NCBI RefSeq assembly: GCF_020804225.1
Contig: NZ_WJBI01000002.1
Location: 392,342 to 449,314, forward strand
DNA: 56,973 nt
Direction of reading: 5' to 3'
From: Methanosarcina sp. DH2
Lineage (GTDB): Archaea > Halobacteriota > Methanosarcinia > Methanosarcinales > Methanosarcinaceae
The first letter of the stretch is position 1. Each line of letters begins with the position of its first letter. Below, in pieces: positions 26,213-35,408 of the stretch. Under the pieces are notes generated by a model. That model had not been told where the DNA came from. It searched no databases and worked only from the letters and a program-made list of their open reading frames with translations. A program made the translations under genes and the position numbers.

Positions 26213-26606
26213 TAATATCACTTTTTGCATCATCTATCATTTTGTTATGGTCGAAAGCCAGCTCAGGAATCGAGTTAAGTTCAAAAAGTTCAACGGCATC
26301 AGCATCAGAGCCTGGTTTTAAATCTCCGCATCCTTTCGCAAGGTAACACACTGAGACTGTGTGCCTCCTGGGGTCGCGTTCAGGATCGGAATAGACACCG
26401 ATAAGCTTGAGAATCTCTACAGAAAGGCCCGTTTCTTCAAAAGCTTCCCTGGAAGCTGCTTTTTCTGTACTTTCCCCGATTTCGACGAAGCCTCCAGGAA
26501 GGGCAAATTTTCCCTCATATGGAGGGTTTTTTCTCTTCACCAGAACAAGCTTGTTTTTAAAGAGAATTACAGTGTCAACGGTTAGGCTGGGGGTATTATA
26601 TTTCAT
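26172..26606 (-). CDS. Nudix hydrolase (ADP-ribose pyrophosphatase-like)
   Basis: Hydrolyses a nucleoside diphosphate linked to another group. The complete Nudix box is present around residues 36-58: GGFVEIGES…REAFEETGL, matching GX5EX7REUXEEXGU. The segment PPYEGKFALPGG before it and the SDPERDPRRHTVSVCYLAK strand after it resemble archaeal ADP-ribose pyrophosphatases; the true substrate is not certain. I take the ATG (MKYNTPS…) rather than the TTG five codons upstream. First gene of a unit with tfs. Confidence 0.9.
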   Translation of the reverse strand: MKYNTPSLTVDTVILFKNKLVLVKRKNPPYEGKFALPGGFVEIGESTEKAASREAFEETGLSVEILKLIGVYSDPERDPRRHTVSVCYLAKGCGDLKPGSDADAVELFELNSIPELAFDHNKMIDDAKSDINAVLYQMQKYDVS

Positions 26607-27447
26607 AAAACGCCTTCGCAACTCACTTTCCGGGAGACTTTTCCCTTTACTAATCTCTTTCCTGATTAGCTTTTTCTGGCGTTTTGCCAGGTAAAATAAT
26701 ATATTAGTATTGTGCGTATTCTAGAAACTCGTCATCATATTTTAATTATTCTTCTCAATTTTTTTATTCTTATTAATTCTTTTTGAGTTATTCTCCAGTT
26801 CGCTGTTATATGAGTCGAGCCTCCGTCAAGCAAAAAAGTCACTTATGCAGTAGTCTTTATTAAAGGTTTCTCTTTTATGGATAACCAAAAAGCTCTTTAT
26901 CTATTTTTTTCCAAAAGCTTTCATCTGGATTATTTTTCTTATAAATAGGGGTGCTTTACAATCCGTTATTTTTCTATAATAGGAATTTATTATCTATCTA
27001 CATAACTCTTAAAATATCAGTACCTGACTGCATAAATCCGGACAGGTATTTATACGTCTTGAGTCAGGTCAGATATGTAATCCGTAACGCTCATAGATAT
27101 CTGGCATGAGGCCTTCTATATCATAGTACCTGGACTTGCCTTACCATGCCGAATCACTTTCATGTAGGTATTTGCCAGTGCCCTATCATGACTCTTCAGG
27201 GGGTAATAATTCGCAAGATTTTTAATCGCATATTAAAGTAAAATCCATAACCTTTGAATCCCTTAATACTTATGGTTATGAAAACTTTAAATCCTTTGTA
27301 GAAGCTCTATGGAAATCTATTAATTATTTTAGGGAATTTCATGTTTTACTTTCCGGAAATTTCAGAACTTGCTCGGAATTTTCCAACATCACAGAATAAA
27401 TATAGAATCTGGAGTGTCTTAATCCCGGGCAAAAAGGTGCGTGAAAA
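26607..27447. other. 0.84-kb gap upstream of artA
   Basis: AT-rich divergent region between the Nudix gene and artA. It contains the decayed minus-strand fragment listed separately and presumably promoters for both directions. Nothing else coding is seen. Confidence 0.45.
27069..27230 (-). pseudogene. Decayed gene fragment of unknown family
   Basis: Read on the minus strand, one frame gives AIKNLANYYPLKSHDRALAN followed by TYMKVIRHG. After a one-frame shift the text continues RYYDIEGLMPDIYERYGLHI and a TGA. Both parts look like real protein (balanced composition, no low complexity), and together they would be the end of a protein of which only ~50 residues remain. I do not recognise the family. 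It could also be a chance reading in AT-rich DNA. Confidence 0.35.
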
Positions 27448-28317
27448 ATGATAGAAAGTGTACTCTGGCTCGCAGTCGGGTTAATGATTGCGTCATCCGT
27501 CATCCCCAGAACCTTAAGAATTCGTAAACTGGTAGGGGGAGTAGGGTGGGGTGTGTTTTCCATCCATTGGGGTTACCAGCCTCTCCACTACATAGAGACC
27601 CTGGACTATGCCAATGCAGTCCTTACATTTGCATTTGCCCTGTTTTGCTTGCTTGTGGCATATATAATGTTTCGTGAGTACAGGGAAGGTCCTATTGTCC
27701 TAAAAAAGAATAGAGAAATGATGCACTCGGAAGTTTCAGCTCAGATTGAGGGAGATTCTCTTGACATAACTTCAATGCTTACAAGTGCAAGTGCTCTTGG
27801 AGCTCTTGTTTATTTCCCGTTTGCAAACTTCTCTTCCCTGAATACATGGATCATTGGAAACGTTACCTCACAGGTCATCTGGGTCCTCCAGTACTTTGAG
27901 ATTCCGGCATACATGAAAGACTGGAATATGATAACCCTTAACGGGTATACGGTTGAGATCATCCTGGCCTGTACTGCAATTGAAAGCATTGCTCTTTTCA
28001 TGGGGTTAATAGGTGCGGTCAAAGCCCCTCTTAATCGTCTGGTTACGGCTTTCATCGTGTCCGTACCCGTGATCTATGTGCTCAATCTTATCAGGGATAT
28101 CTTTGTGGTTGTGGCTTACGGAGAACAGTGGTTTGGTACTGACAGTTTCATAATTGCACATAACTATATCGCAAAGGCGGGATCAGGAATCGCTCTCTTT
28201 GCTATTTCTTATATAGTACTCAAGGTTCTTCCTGAGTTGCTGGCAATGATCGACGGCCTCTGGGTCATACTTTCCGAAGAATTGAAATATCTTCTACATA
28301 GATTTGCTAGGGACTGA
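27448..28317 (+). CDS. artA: Archaeosortase A
   Basis: A membrane transpeptidase that cleaves surface proteins bearing a C-terminal PGF-CTERM tripartite signal and couples them to a membrane lipid. The 289-residue protein has about eight hydrophobic segments. The catalytic triad is visible: Cys in ILACTAIES, Arg in LNLIRDIFV and His in IIAHNYIAK. Two genes for archaetidylserine and archaetidylethanolamine synthesis follow directly. That agrees with the known link in haloarchaea between ArtA-dependent anchoring and PssA/PssD. The substrate surface proteins (S-layer type) are not in the window. Confidence 0.92.
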   Translation: MIESVLWLAVGLMIASSVIPRTLRIRKLVGGVGWGVFSIHWGYQPLHYIETLDYANAVLTFAFALFCLLVAYIMFREYREGPIVLKKNREMMHSEVSAQIEGDSLDITSMLTSASALGALVYFPFANFSSLNTWIIGNVTSQVIWVLQYFEIPAYMKDWNMITLNGYTVEIILACTAIESIALFMGLIGAVKAPLNRLVTAFIVSVPVIYVLNLIRDIFVVVAYGEQWFGTDSFIIAHNYIAKAGSGIALFAISYIVLKVLPELLAMIDGLWVILSEELKYLLHRFARD

Positions 28318-28322
28318 GATCA

Positions 28323-28949
28323 ATGATTGCAAAAGGATCTGAACCCTGGCTTTTCACAGCTGCGTCTGTAACTGCTCTATTTGCAATTCTCTCTATGGCA
28401 ACGGATAGTTTACCCTACCTTAATCATGCAGCTCATATGGGAATGGCATTAACTTTCTTTATGGTCGTCTTTTTCAGGGACCCCGAAAGAAAGGTAGAAA
28501 TCTCTGATACTTATATGATCTCCCCTGCCGACGGTACGATTATCGACATCAGGGATAGGAAGATCTGCATTTTTATGTTTCTTCAGAACGTACATGTTAA
28601 CAGAGCTCCGATTTCCGGAAGAATCAGGGCAATCACCTACAAGAAAGGTGGTTATCTCCCGGCTTTTTGTAAGGACTCGGAAAGGAATGAAAGAAACGAG
28701 TTTATTATCCACAGCAAGTACGGGGATGTGCGGGTCACACAAATTGCAGGCACCATTGCCCGCAGGATTGTCTCATATTCCGGTGTGAATGACATTGTAG
28801 AACAGGGACAGCGTATCGGAATGATCCGTTTTGGGTCAAGAGTTGACGTAACAATTCCTCATGATTTTGATATTACAGTTCAAAAAGGGGAGCGGGTACT
28901 TGCAGGCAAGACCGTTATAGCAACAATAAAAAATGACAGGGACTTTTGA
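28323..28949 (+). CDS. Archaetidylserine decarboxylase (Psd-type)
   Basis: Converts archaetidylserine to archaetidylethanolamine. The short 208-residue form has two N-terminal membrane segments, then the PSD domain: FFRDPER, ISPADGTI (the PADG motif), QNVHVNRAP, and the self-cleavage site in RFGSRVDV. There Gly-Ser is cut to form the pyruvoyl cofactor. It starts five bases after artA and ends overlapping the start region of the synthase gene, so the three are one operon. Confidence 0.92.
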   Translation: MIAKGSEPWLFTAASVTALFAILSMATDSLPYLNHAAHMGMALTFFMVVFFRDPERKVEISDTYMISPADGTIIDIRDRKICIFMFLQNVHVNRAPISGRIRAITYKKGGYLPAFCKDSERNERNEFIIHSKYGDVRVTQIAGTIARRIVSYSGVNDIVEQGQRIGMIRFGSRVDVTIPHDFDITVQKGERVLAGKTVIATIKNDRDF

Positions 28950-28951
28950 AT

Positions 28952-29695
28952 ATGAATGTTTTTCAAATGTTAAGACTCCCGGACCTGGTCTCTCTTTTGA
29001 ACCTGATCTGCGGGATTGGCTCCATTGCAATAGCTGCCCAGAGCGACTCTTTTGGTTTTGCTTTGATCTTACTCCTGATTGCGGCAGTTGCAGATGGGGC
29101 GGACGGATACATTGCCCGCAGATTTAAAGGGGGAGAACTAGGGGAGCAACTTGACTCCCTGGCAGATGCAGTCTCTTTTGGGGTCGCTCCTGCCCTTCTT
29201 ATATTCCTGGAGTTCGGAGAAAAAGACCCTCTTGTCGCGATGTTTGCAGCTTTTTATGCTATCTGCGGTGTGCTCAGGCTCGCCCGTTTCAATTCTACTG
29301 TATCCACCCCGAAGGCAGGATTTGAAGGGCTTCCTATAACCGCAGGTTGCATAATGCTTGTTACATACCTTTTGCTTGGCAAAAGTATAGTAGGGATAGA
29401 CGTCTTGCTGGCTCTCACTCTTGCCCTCTCTATCCTTATGGTGAGTACTGTAAATTATCCGAAAATAAGGAATATCAAGATCCTGGCTTTTGTAGCTTCT
29501 GTTTTCGGGATAACTGTGTTCCTCTACTTTATTGATGTGCAGTATATGAGGCTCTTTTCTTTCCTGCCGTTTATCCTGATGCTTACTTACCTGTTTTCTC
29601 CTTTTTTGAAAATTCCTCTGATCAGTGTTGTTAGCAATAAAGAATACGGGAATAAGAAGGGGATTAAAGCTGGAGGACGGAAAGAAAAGCAGTAA
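28952..29695 (+). CDS. pssA: Archaetidylserine synthase (CDP-alcohol phosphatidyltransferase family)
   Basis: Transfers serine to CDP-archaeol to make archaetidylserine. The CDP-alcohol transferase signature DGADGYIARRFKGGELGEQL followed by DSLAD is complete (DxxDGxxAR-x8-G-x3-D-x3-D). About eight membrane segments are predicted. The C-terminus is basic (KEYGNKKGIKAGGRKEKQ). I use the ATG two codons after a TTG that overlaps the stop of the decarboxylase gene. Together with the decarboxylase it supplies the lipid head groups probably used with ArtA. Confidence 0.92.
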   Translation: MNVFQMLRLPDLVSLLNLICGIGSIAIAAQSDSFGFALILLLIAAVADGADGYIARRFKGGELGEQLDSLADAVSFGVAPALLIFLEFGEKDPLVAMFAAFYAICGVLRLARFNSTVSTPKAGFEGLPITAGCIMLVTYLLLGKSIVGIDVLLALTLALSILMVSTVNYPKIRNIKILAFVASVFGITVFLYFIDVQYMRLFSFLPFILMLTYLFSPFLKIPLISVVSNKEYGNKKGIKAGGRKEKQ

Positions 29696-29755
29696 AGCTA
29701 TTTCGAAGATTACCTGATTTCGGCGCACTAATGAAATAAGCAAGGAGAAGATTAT

Positions 29756-30112
29756 TTGACAGAAAAAGAAATAACAGATAGGGATAATGCACTCTTCGAA
29801 GCAGGAATAAAACTGGGAGCCCTCTATCACCAGTTTACGGGTTCCCCTGTAAACCTGAAAACAGCTTCAAGCCTTGAGCACGCTATTCAGGAAAGCATTT
29901 CAGTCCAGCCGTTTGTAGAAAACATTTCTGTGAAAATAGACCGTGAGCTCTTAAAAAGTAAGTTAAATAGCGAATTTGGATACACCGAACTTCAGGGCCC
30001 CATGCTTGAAGTTAAAATCACTGTAAAATACGGTTCTTCACGGGTGAAAGTCGCGATGGAATATAACTCTGAACTGAGTTACCCATTGATGAAAATTGAA
30101 AACATACAGTAA
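29756..30112 (+). CDS. mptD: Archaeal dihydroneopterin aldolase MptD
   Basis: Cleaves 7,8-dihydroneopterin to 6-hydroxymethyl-dihydropterin and glycolaldehyde in tetrahydrosarcinapterin (methanopterin) synthesis. The 118-residue protein has the family beginning ALFEAGIKLGALYHQFTGSPV and the central ASSLEHAIQESISVQPFVE, ending with VAMEYNSELSYPLMKI. The start is TTG, supported by AAGGAGA eight bases upstream and by family alignment. It is unrelated to bacterial FolB. It lies 60 bases after pssA and could share its transcript. Confidence 0.9.
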   Translation: MTEKEITDRDNALFEAGIKLGALYHQFTGSPVNLKTASSLEHAIQESISVQPFVENISVKIDRELLKSKLNSEFGYTELQGPMLEVKITVKYGSSRVKVAMEYNSELSYPLMKIENIQ

Positions 30113-30162
30113 TTTAGTGATTTGAGTCTTCAAAAATTAGATTAAAGTAAAGGAGCAGGGTT

Positions 30163-31263
30163 TTAAGCCTCAATTTTTGAAATTTCAAAAGCCCTGACAA
30201 CCTTTTCATTCTGCTCAGGCGTGCCGACTGTTACCCTGATAAGGGAATCTCCAGCTTCCCTGAAAGAATCACATGAACGCACGATTATCCCTTTCTTTAA
30301 AAGGCTCTCCGTGATCTTTTTTGCTTTTAAAGGAGCAACATCTACAAGCACGAAGTTTGCCTGTGAAAGGTAAACCGTAAATGGGATATTTTTTTTCAGG
30401 TATTTCCTCCCTTCCCTTGCAAGATTTATGCTTTTACTCAGGTGTTCTGCATCCGAAAGTGCGGCTATTCCTGCCTTTAAAGCCGGAAGACTTACTGAAA
30501 ACGGAGTGGCTGCCCTTGAATACTCTGTCACAAGCCATTCAGGCATTATCCCATAGCCCAGGCGCAGCCCTGCAAGCCCGAATACCTTGGAGAAGGTTCT
30601 CCCAATCACAAGGTTGTCATATTCCTTTACAAGCCCTGCAAGGTTCCTGTCCGCAAATTCGACATACGCTTCATCTATAAACACAAGGGAGCGCGTATTT
30701 TCAACAATTTTCCTCAGGTCAGCTTCGGGAAGAAGGTTGCCTGAGGGGTTATTGGGGGAACACAGGAAGATTATCTTTGTCCTGGAAGATAAGGCTTCAA
30801 GGATCTTTTTCGGGTCAATGGAAAAATCGAGGTTCCGCCTGACAAATACCGGTTTTCCACCGCAGGCTCTGGCAGGCAGTTCATAATAGGCAAAGGTCGG
30901 GGTAGGGACAATAACCTCGTCTCCCTTCTCAATGATTATCCTGCAAAGTCCATCAAGAAGTCCGTCCATTCCAGGTCCCGAAGCGACAATGTTCGGTACC
31001 GGAAACCCTGTATATTTTGAGAGGGCTTCTCTCAGTTCCCGTGCATCTGCCGAGGGGTAAATATTTGCTCCGGGAGCTGCCTCTACGAGAGCCCGGACAG
31101 CTTTTGGTGAGGGCCCGAGAGGGTTTTCGTTTGAGCCCAGTTTAATAATTGAAGCCGGATCAATCCTGTAGGCTGAAGCTATTTCTTCTATGGACTTTCC
31201 AGGAACGTACTCTGCAATATCAAAAATTTCCTTTTTTATCAGTTCACGCCTGCTCAAGGACAT
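30163..31263 (-). CDS. hisC: Histidinol-phosphate aminotransferase
   Basis: A PLP enzyme of histidine biosynthesis that converts imidazole-acetol phosphate and glutamate to histidinol phosphate. Fold-type I markers are [12 protein letters not shown] at the N-terminus, the CSPNNPSG loop, FIDEAYVEF, and the PLP-binding Lys in [17 protein letters not shown]. The C-terminus has the substrate Arg in [15 protein letters not shown]. The ATG start (MSLSRREL) overlaps the end of argD by 20 bases, so translation is likely coupled to argD. Confidence 0.93.
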   Translation of the reverse strand: MSLSRRELIKKEIFDIAEYVPGKSIEEIASAYRIDPASIIKLGSNENPLGPSPKAVRALVEAAPGANIYPSADARELREALSKYTGFPVPNIVASGPGMDGLLDGLCRIIIEKGDEVIVPTPTFAYYELPARACGGKPVFVRRNLDFSIDPKKILEALSSRTKIIFLCSPNNPSGNLLPEADLRKIVENTRSLVFIDEAYVEFADRNLAGLVKEYDNLVIGRTFSKVFGLAGLRLGYGIMPEWLVTEYSRAATPFSVSLPALKAGIAALSDAEHLSKSINLAREGRKYLKKNIPFTVYLSQANFVLVDVAPLKAKKITESLLKKGIIVRSCDSFREAGDSLIRVTVGTPEQNEKVVRAFEISKIEA

Positions 31264-32431
31264 CAACTACCGTATCTATCTGCTCTTTTGTAATCACCAG
31301 CGGAGGGACAAGACGGAGTACCGAGTCTGAGGTGCAGTTTACAAGCACGCCGTGTTCCCTTGCAAAGTCAACAAATTTGCCGCAGGGATATTTGATCTCA
31401 ATCCCTATCATAAGCCCTTTCCCGCGGACTTCCACAACGTCGTCCCTTGTCATACCCATGAGCTTTTCCATGAAATAAGCTCCCATTTCCTTTGAGCGCT
31501 CCAGAAGCTTTTCTTCCTTTATTGCCTTAATTGAAGCAAGAGCGGCTGCACATGCAAGAGGCCCGCCTCCGAAGGTAGAAGCATGCTGCCCGCGCCCAAA
31601 GCTGAGCCCGCTGCGAGCCGCAATGGCACCCATGGGGAAACCTCCTCCTATGGCTTTTGCCATGCTCATAATATCAGGCTCTATCCCAAACTGCTCTTTG
31701 CAGAACCAGGTGCCTGTCCTTCCAAAACCTGTCTGCACTTCATCAAAGATAAGGAGGGCGCCGGTTTCATCACAGATTTCCCTTACTTCTTTTAAGTATC
31801 CGGGGTCTGGTATGTTTACTCCGCCCTCCCCCTGAATGGGCTCAAGGATTACTGCTGCGGTATTTCCGGAAATTGCTTGCCTGATAGCATCGGCATCGGA
31901 GTATGGGACAAAGGTAGTTTTCGAACTGACTGGCGGCATGAAAGGATCCCTGTACATGCTTTTGTGGGTCACGCTTAGGGCTCCTATAGTCCTGCCGTGG
32001 AAGGAGTGTTCGGCTGCTACAAAAGCGCTTTTTCCGGTAGTCACACGAGCCAGCTTCATTGCAGCTTCTACAGATTCAGCTCCCGAGTTGCAGAAAAAGA
32101 CGCGCTCCATACCCGTAACCGAGACGAGGGTTTCCGCAAGTTCTGCCTGGATTTCAGTATAATAGATATTGGATACGTGGATCAATTTCTCAACCTGCGC
32201 CTGAATGGCTTTAACAACTGTCGGGTGGCAGTGCCCTACATTGTTTACCGCAATGCCTGCTACGCAGTCGATATACTCTTTACCGTAAATATCCTGGACA
32301 ACCGCTCCTTTACCTTTTGAAAGCACAAGGGGCTGGTGCCCATAGGTCTGCATTACATACTTTGAGTCTTTTTCTATAACGGAATTGTACCTTGCCTGCA
32401 GGTCTCCAGATTCAATAATATCTTCTGTCAA
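31244..32431 (-). CDS. argD: Acetylornithine aminotransferase
   Basis: A PLP aminotransferase of arginine biosynthesis that makes N-acetylornithine. The 395 residues include [37 protein letters not shown], the [14 protein letters not shown] motif, the PLP Lys in [14 protein letters not shown], and [17 protein letters not shown]. Paralogous roles (lysine or GABA aminotransferase) are possible but the motifs fit ArgD best. First gene of a two-gene unit with hisC. Confidence 0.93.
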   Translation of the reverse strand: MTEDIIESGDLQARYNSVIEKDSKYVMQTYGHQPLVLSKGKGAVVQDIYGKEYIDCVAGIAVNNVGHCHPTVVKAIQAQVEKLIHVSNIYYTEIQAELAETLVSVTGMERVFFCNSGAESVEAAMKLARVTTGKSAFVAAEHSFHGRTIGALSVTHKSMYRDPFMPPVSSKTTFVPYSDADAIRQAISGNTAAVILEPIQGEGGVNIPDPGYLKEVREICDETGALLIFDEVQTGFGRTGTWFCKEQFGIEPDIMSMAKAIGGGFPMGAIAARSGLSFGRGQHASTFGGGPLACAAALASIKAIKEEKLLERSKEMGAYFMEKLMGMTRDDVVEVRGKGLMIGIEIKYPCGKFVDFAREHGVLVNCTSDSVLRLVPPLVITKEQIDTVVDVLEQA

Positions 32432-33022
32432 GTGAATTCCTTTCCTTAAAACTGTGATAATAAGTTTGTCTTAGAGTTTAATAGTGAAAGATTATCTAAA
32501 GTTTAACGTTGAAACTTCAAAATTGAAAGTTTATTGAAACTTATATCGAAAGCAGGGTATTCTTCATGAGTTTACATGAGTTTATAGTCAATTACTGATA
32601 TTTCATCTGTTTCCTGCCTTAATGGACCGCTGGTTTCTACAGAATGTATCCTGAATTTTATGATTTCCTGATTAACTAATCTCTTAGTTTAAATTTTTCC
32701 CCCTCTTCAATATAAACCGGATAATTCCCTGATTCTCTGAGGGTTCCTCAATGGTTTCCTAAGAATACTACCGATTATCTGCTGCTTTCCGGAAAAAGAA
32801 AGTGCTCTGCACTATTTTTTCCGTATCCTGTGACGTTTCTCTGCCATAAGAAGAAATCAAGACTCACAGAAAATCAGGATCCACAGAAAATCAGGATCCA
32901 CAGAAAATCAGGACCTACAGAAAATCAGGACCTACAGAAAAACTTAATATTCCGGGAGCAGCCTGTCTGAAATATTACGGATAGAATGCCACTTCCGGGA
33001 GTCCTGGCTTATCAGGGTCTAA
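32432..33022. other. Gap between bactofilin-like gene and argD
   Basis: No gene. It contains the argD promoter region (AT-rich, 32440-32560) and the 17-bp repeat array listed separately, near the downstream end of the bactofilin-like gene. Confidence 0.45.
32865..32932. repeat. Tandem repeat, 17-bp unit, four copies
   Basis: Four units CACAGAAAATCAGGATC / …GACC in exact 17-bp register, followed by a broken fifth (TACAGAAAAACTT). The same period as the array at 2805-2957 but an unrelated sequence. Confidence 0.9.
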
Positions 33023-34171
33023 TTAGCTCTGGTGTTCTCCAGTCTCCTGTCTTTTTTTAAGTGATCTGGATCCCGCAAGACGTCGGGTTCTTGCGAGAGC
33101 CCTGGTCCTTGCAGACTTTCTTTCCATGCCAGGCACAAAACCATTTTTGGCTTTTGGATTTACTTTGATGAGAGAATCGATTTCGACCAGATCCACAGCC
33201 TTCATGAGTCCTTCTTCAGGCACATTTACTAACTGTTTCTCTGCCTCAACTATGATTACTTTCCCTAAAGCGTTAACCTCTGCAAGAACTGGCTTTTCTC
33301 CTGCTTCCCGCAAGAAAGAAACTCCGGAAGGCGCTTTTATCGTACCGTCAACTCTTGCATTTTCATGAAGGATCACGGAATCAGCCTTTATTCCTCCGAA
33401 GACTCTACTGTTCCTGCCAATGTGTATCTGCCCTTTTGAAACAAGGTTTCCATAGACAGTACTGCTTTCTCCTATGGTTACATTTCCTTCCGAAAAAACG
33501 CTCCCTTTGAGGGTCAGGCCTTTTCCGGTTTCGACAGACTGTACCCTGAGGGTTCCTATCAGATAGCAGTTGTTCCCTATAACTGCTTCTCCACCAGCTT
33601 CAATGGCTTCAGGAGACATTTTTGCGTCTTCGGGTATGATAAGTACTTTTTCACCCGGTTCTTTTCCATCAGGTTCCTTATTTTCCTCAGAGTCATCAAA
33701 AAGTTCTTCAATTGCTTTTTCTACTTCCTCTCCTCTGCCGAGGCGCATCATTTCCCTTATATAAAGAAGCAAAAACATTATTACAGGAACAGGGTTCCTG
33801 ACAACAATCCAGCCTTTGGCTTCAAACCCGCCCTTGATTTTAACTTCCTTTCCTACGTCCAGGTCCCCTTCTACGGTCAGTTTTCCATCAATGGTAACAA
33901 ATTCTCCCAGATAGGCGTTTCTACCGACCTCTACCCTGCTCCCCATTTTAGACCACATGTCAATCCTGGCGTCAGAGCAAGCTACAATGTCTCCGGAAAC
34001 GTCCACTCCTTCTCCTATGATGACCGTGTCTCCAGATATACCGTACTGGATACTGGAGTGGTTGCCGACAATAACGTCTCCCTCTACTATAATCCTGTTT
34101 GTCTCTATTCTGGTATTATCGGGAACCAGAAAGTACTTCAGGATCTGCTCTGGCTCTGAGATATTTTTCAC
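33023..34171 (-). CDS. Bactofilin-like polymer-forming protein (beta-helix)
   Basis: A 382-residue protein built from two right-handed beta-helix blocks (residues ~20-130 and ~195-300), shown by the spaced V/I-x-G pattern as in GDVIVGNHSSIQYGISGDTV and GNVTIGESSTVYGNLVSKG. This resembles COG1664 (bactofilin/CcmA-type) proteins that polymerise. Between the blocks are a short hydrophobic segment (VPVIMFLLLYIREMM) and a Glu/Lys-rich linker. The C-terminus is unusual: a strongly Arg-rich tail (RTRALARTRRLAGSR). Cellular role in methanogens unknown; a membrane-associated scaffold is inference. Single gene. Confidence 0.75.
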   Translation of the reverse strand: MKNISEPEQILKYFLVPDNTRIETNRIIVEGDVIVGNHSSIQYGISGDTVIIGEGVDVSGDIVACSDARIDMWSKMGSRVEVGRNAYLGEFVTIDGKLTVEGDLDVGKEVKIKGGFEAKGWIVVRNPVPVIMFLLLYIREMMRLGRGEEVEKAIEELFDDSEENKEPDGKEPGEKVLIIPEDAKMSPEAIEAGGEAVIGNNCYLIGTLRVQSVETGKGLTLKGSVFSEGNVTIGESSTVYGNLVSKGQIHIGRNSRVFGGIKADSVILHENARVDGTIKAPSGVSFLREAGEKPVLAEVNALGKVIIVEAEKQLVNVPEEGLMKAVDLVEIDSLIKVNPKAKNGFVPGMERKSARTRALARTRRLAGSRSLKKRQETGEHQS

Positions 34172-34609
34172 TCTCCGGGGAAACTGTTTCCTGCTATCTG
34201 GCGTAAAGGCTTCAGGTTCAGCTTTCAGGTTCAGCTTTCAGGTTCAGCTTTAAATTTTTAGGATGAAGTTTTTAAACTGCGATACTGAAATACAATTATT
34301 TATTTTATGAGTGGTATTCATTCAAAAATAACTATCTATGATATATTCTTATCCATTTTTTCCGCTCATTTTTCTTTTTTGAGCAGTAGGGGATAACATC
34401 TTATATATTATATCTAGCTATATGAGAATTTGTATAAAACGTAAAAATACCTTTTGCCCTTCTGTATAAAGTTTAAAATTTATTTTTCTTTACTTCTTTC
34501 TTTATCTTAATTTCTGATCTATTGTCCTTTTTAATTCGATATTTATGATTTATCGACTAAAAGAGCGATGACTGACAGATAATTTACTGGCTTTCCTAAA
34601 CTGGAATAT
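34172..34609. other. Promoter region of the bactofilin-like gene
   Basis: AT-rich gap, no gene. It contains a perfect three-copy 13-bp repeat close to the start codon, and several TATA-like stretches (for example TTATATATTATATC near 34400). Confidence 0.45.
34211..34249. repeat. Perfect tandem repeat, 13-bp unit, three copies
   Basis: TTCAGGTTCAGCT repeated exactly three times, about 40 bases upstream of the bactofilin-like start codon. It therefore lies in or next to the 5' leader. A change in copy number would alter the leader. Confidence 0.9.
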
Positions 34610-35092
34610 TTATTCTTCTTTTTTCGAAGTAATTCCTACCCGTACATCTACAGCTGCTCCGCTGTCAAGAGAAAGGATCTCTGCAGGGGATAAGAGCAAC
34701 TGCCCTGTTGCAAGCAGCCTGTCTGTATTATCTGTGACGAGCACTTCTTCTCCAGCTCTGAGTTCCGGATCAATCTCAACTATATGTTTTGCAAAAGCTG
34801 TTTTGCCTGCCTCCACAAAGGGAGCAGCATCTTCTGAAACAACTACCCTTAGCTTTTCTCCTGGAAGAAGTCTGTGGACTATAGAAGCTCCTTCAATACT
34901 GAGCGTGAAAAAACCATCCTTTGCTCTCGCCGTTGCAATTCTTTTACCTGAGTAAAAGACCTGGCGTACTCTTTTTGTCCTGGATAACTGGAATGTTGAT
35001 CCTTCAGGGAAAAGCTCTTTTCCTATTCCTTTCCCGAACTGGTAATCCGCAATCATACGGACCCTCGAAAGTCTCTCTACGTTGTAGTTCAT
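34610..35092 (-). CDS. PUA-domain protein
   Basis: A 160-residue probable RNA-binding protein. Residues ~78-155 form a PUA domain (LRVVVSEDAAPFVEAGKTAFAKHI, then RAGEEVLVTDNTDRLLATGQLLLSP) like that at the C-terminus of archaeosine transglycosylase. Residues 1-75 form a pre-PUA module (MIADYQFGKGIGKELFPEG…, RQVFYSGKRIATAR). Stand-alone archaeal proteins of this type are thought to act in rRNA or tRNA maturation, but the exact target is unknown. It is divergent from the first regulator gene to the right. Confidence 0.85.
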   Translation of the reverse strand: MNYNVERLSRVRMIADYQFGKGIGKELFPEGSTFQLSRTKRVRQVFYSGKRIATARAKDGFFTLSIEGASIVHRLLPGEKLRVVVSEDAAPFVEAGKTAFAKHIVEIDPELRAGEEVLVTDNTDRLLATGQLLLSPAEILSLDSGAAVDVRVGITSKKEE

Positions 35093-35408
35093 GAGGCTAG
35101 ATAATATATGCAGACCTTAAAGCCGTTCCGGTCATGCATACTTTCGTAAATAAACCACCACGAAATACATAAATTTATATTTTCAAGACGAAATAATAAA
35201 TTATTTATATTTTGTATCTTTTAACCAGTAATTGTCTGGAAGTGCTAATTTCGTAATAATGTAAATAAAAAACTGGTTACTACCTGATTTGAAAGAGATA
35301 TGTAGATCTAACTCTCAGGAACCTCACGAACCTTCAGATAATTAATCCTGCAGATGGAAATTTCTTCGGATCCGGCCACAACTTTAAAAAAATAGATGGA
35401 GGATTTTG
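35093..35408. other. Divergent promoter region, PUA gene / first output-domain regulator
   Basis: AT-rich, no gene. TATA-like TTTATATTTTC and TTATTTATATTTTG occur around 35170-35215. No clear operator palindrome for the neighbouring DNA-binding protein was found by eye. Confidence 0.4.
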
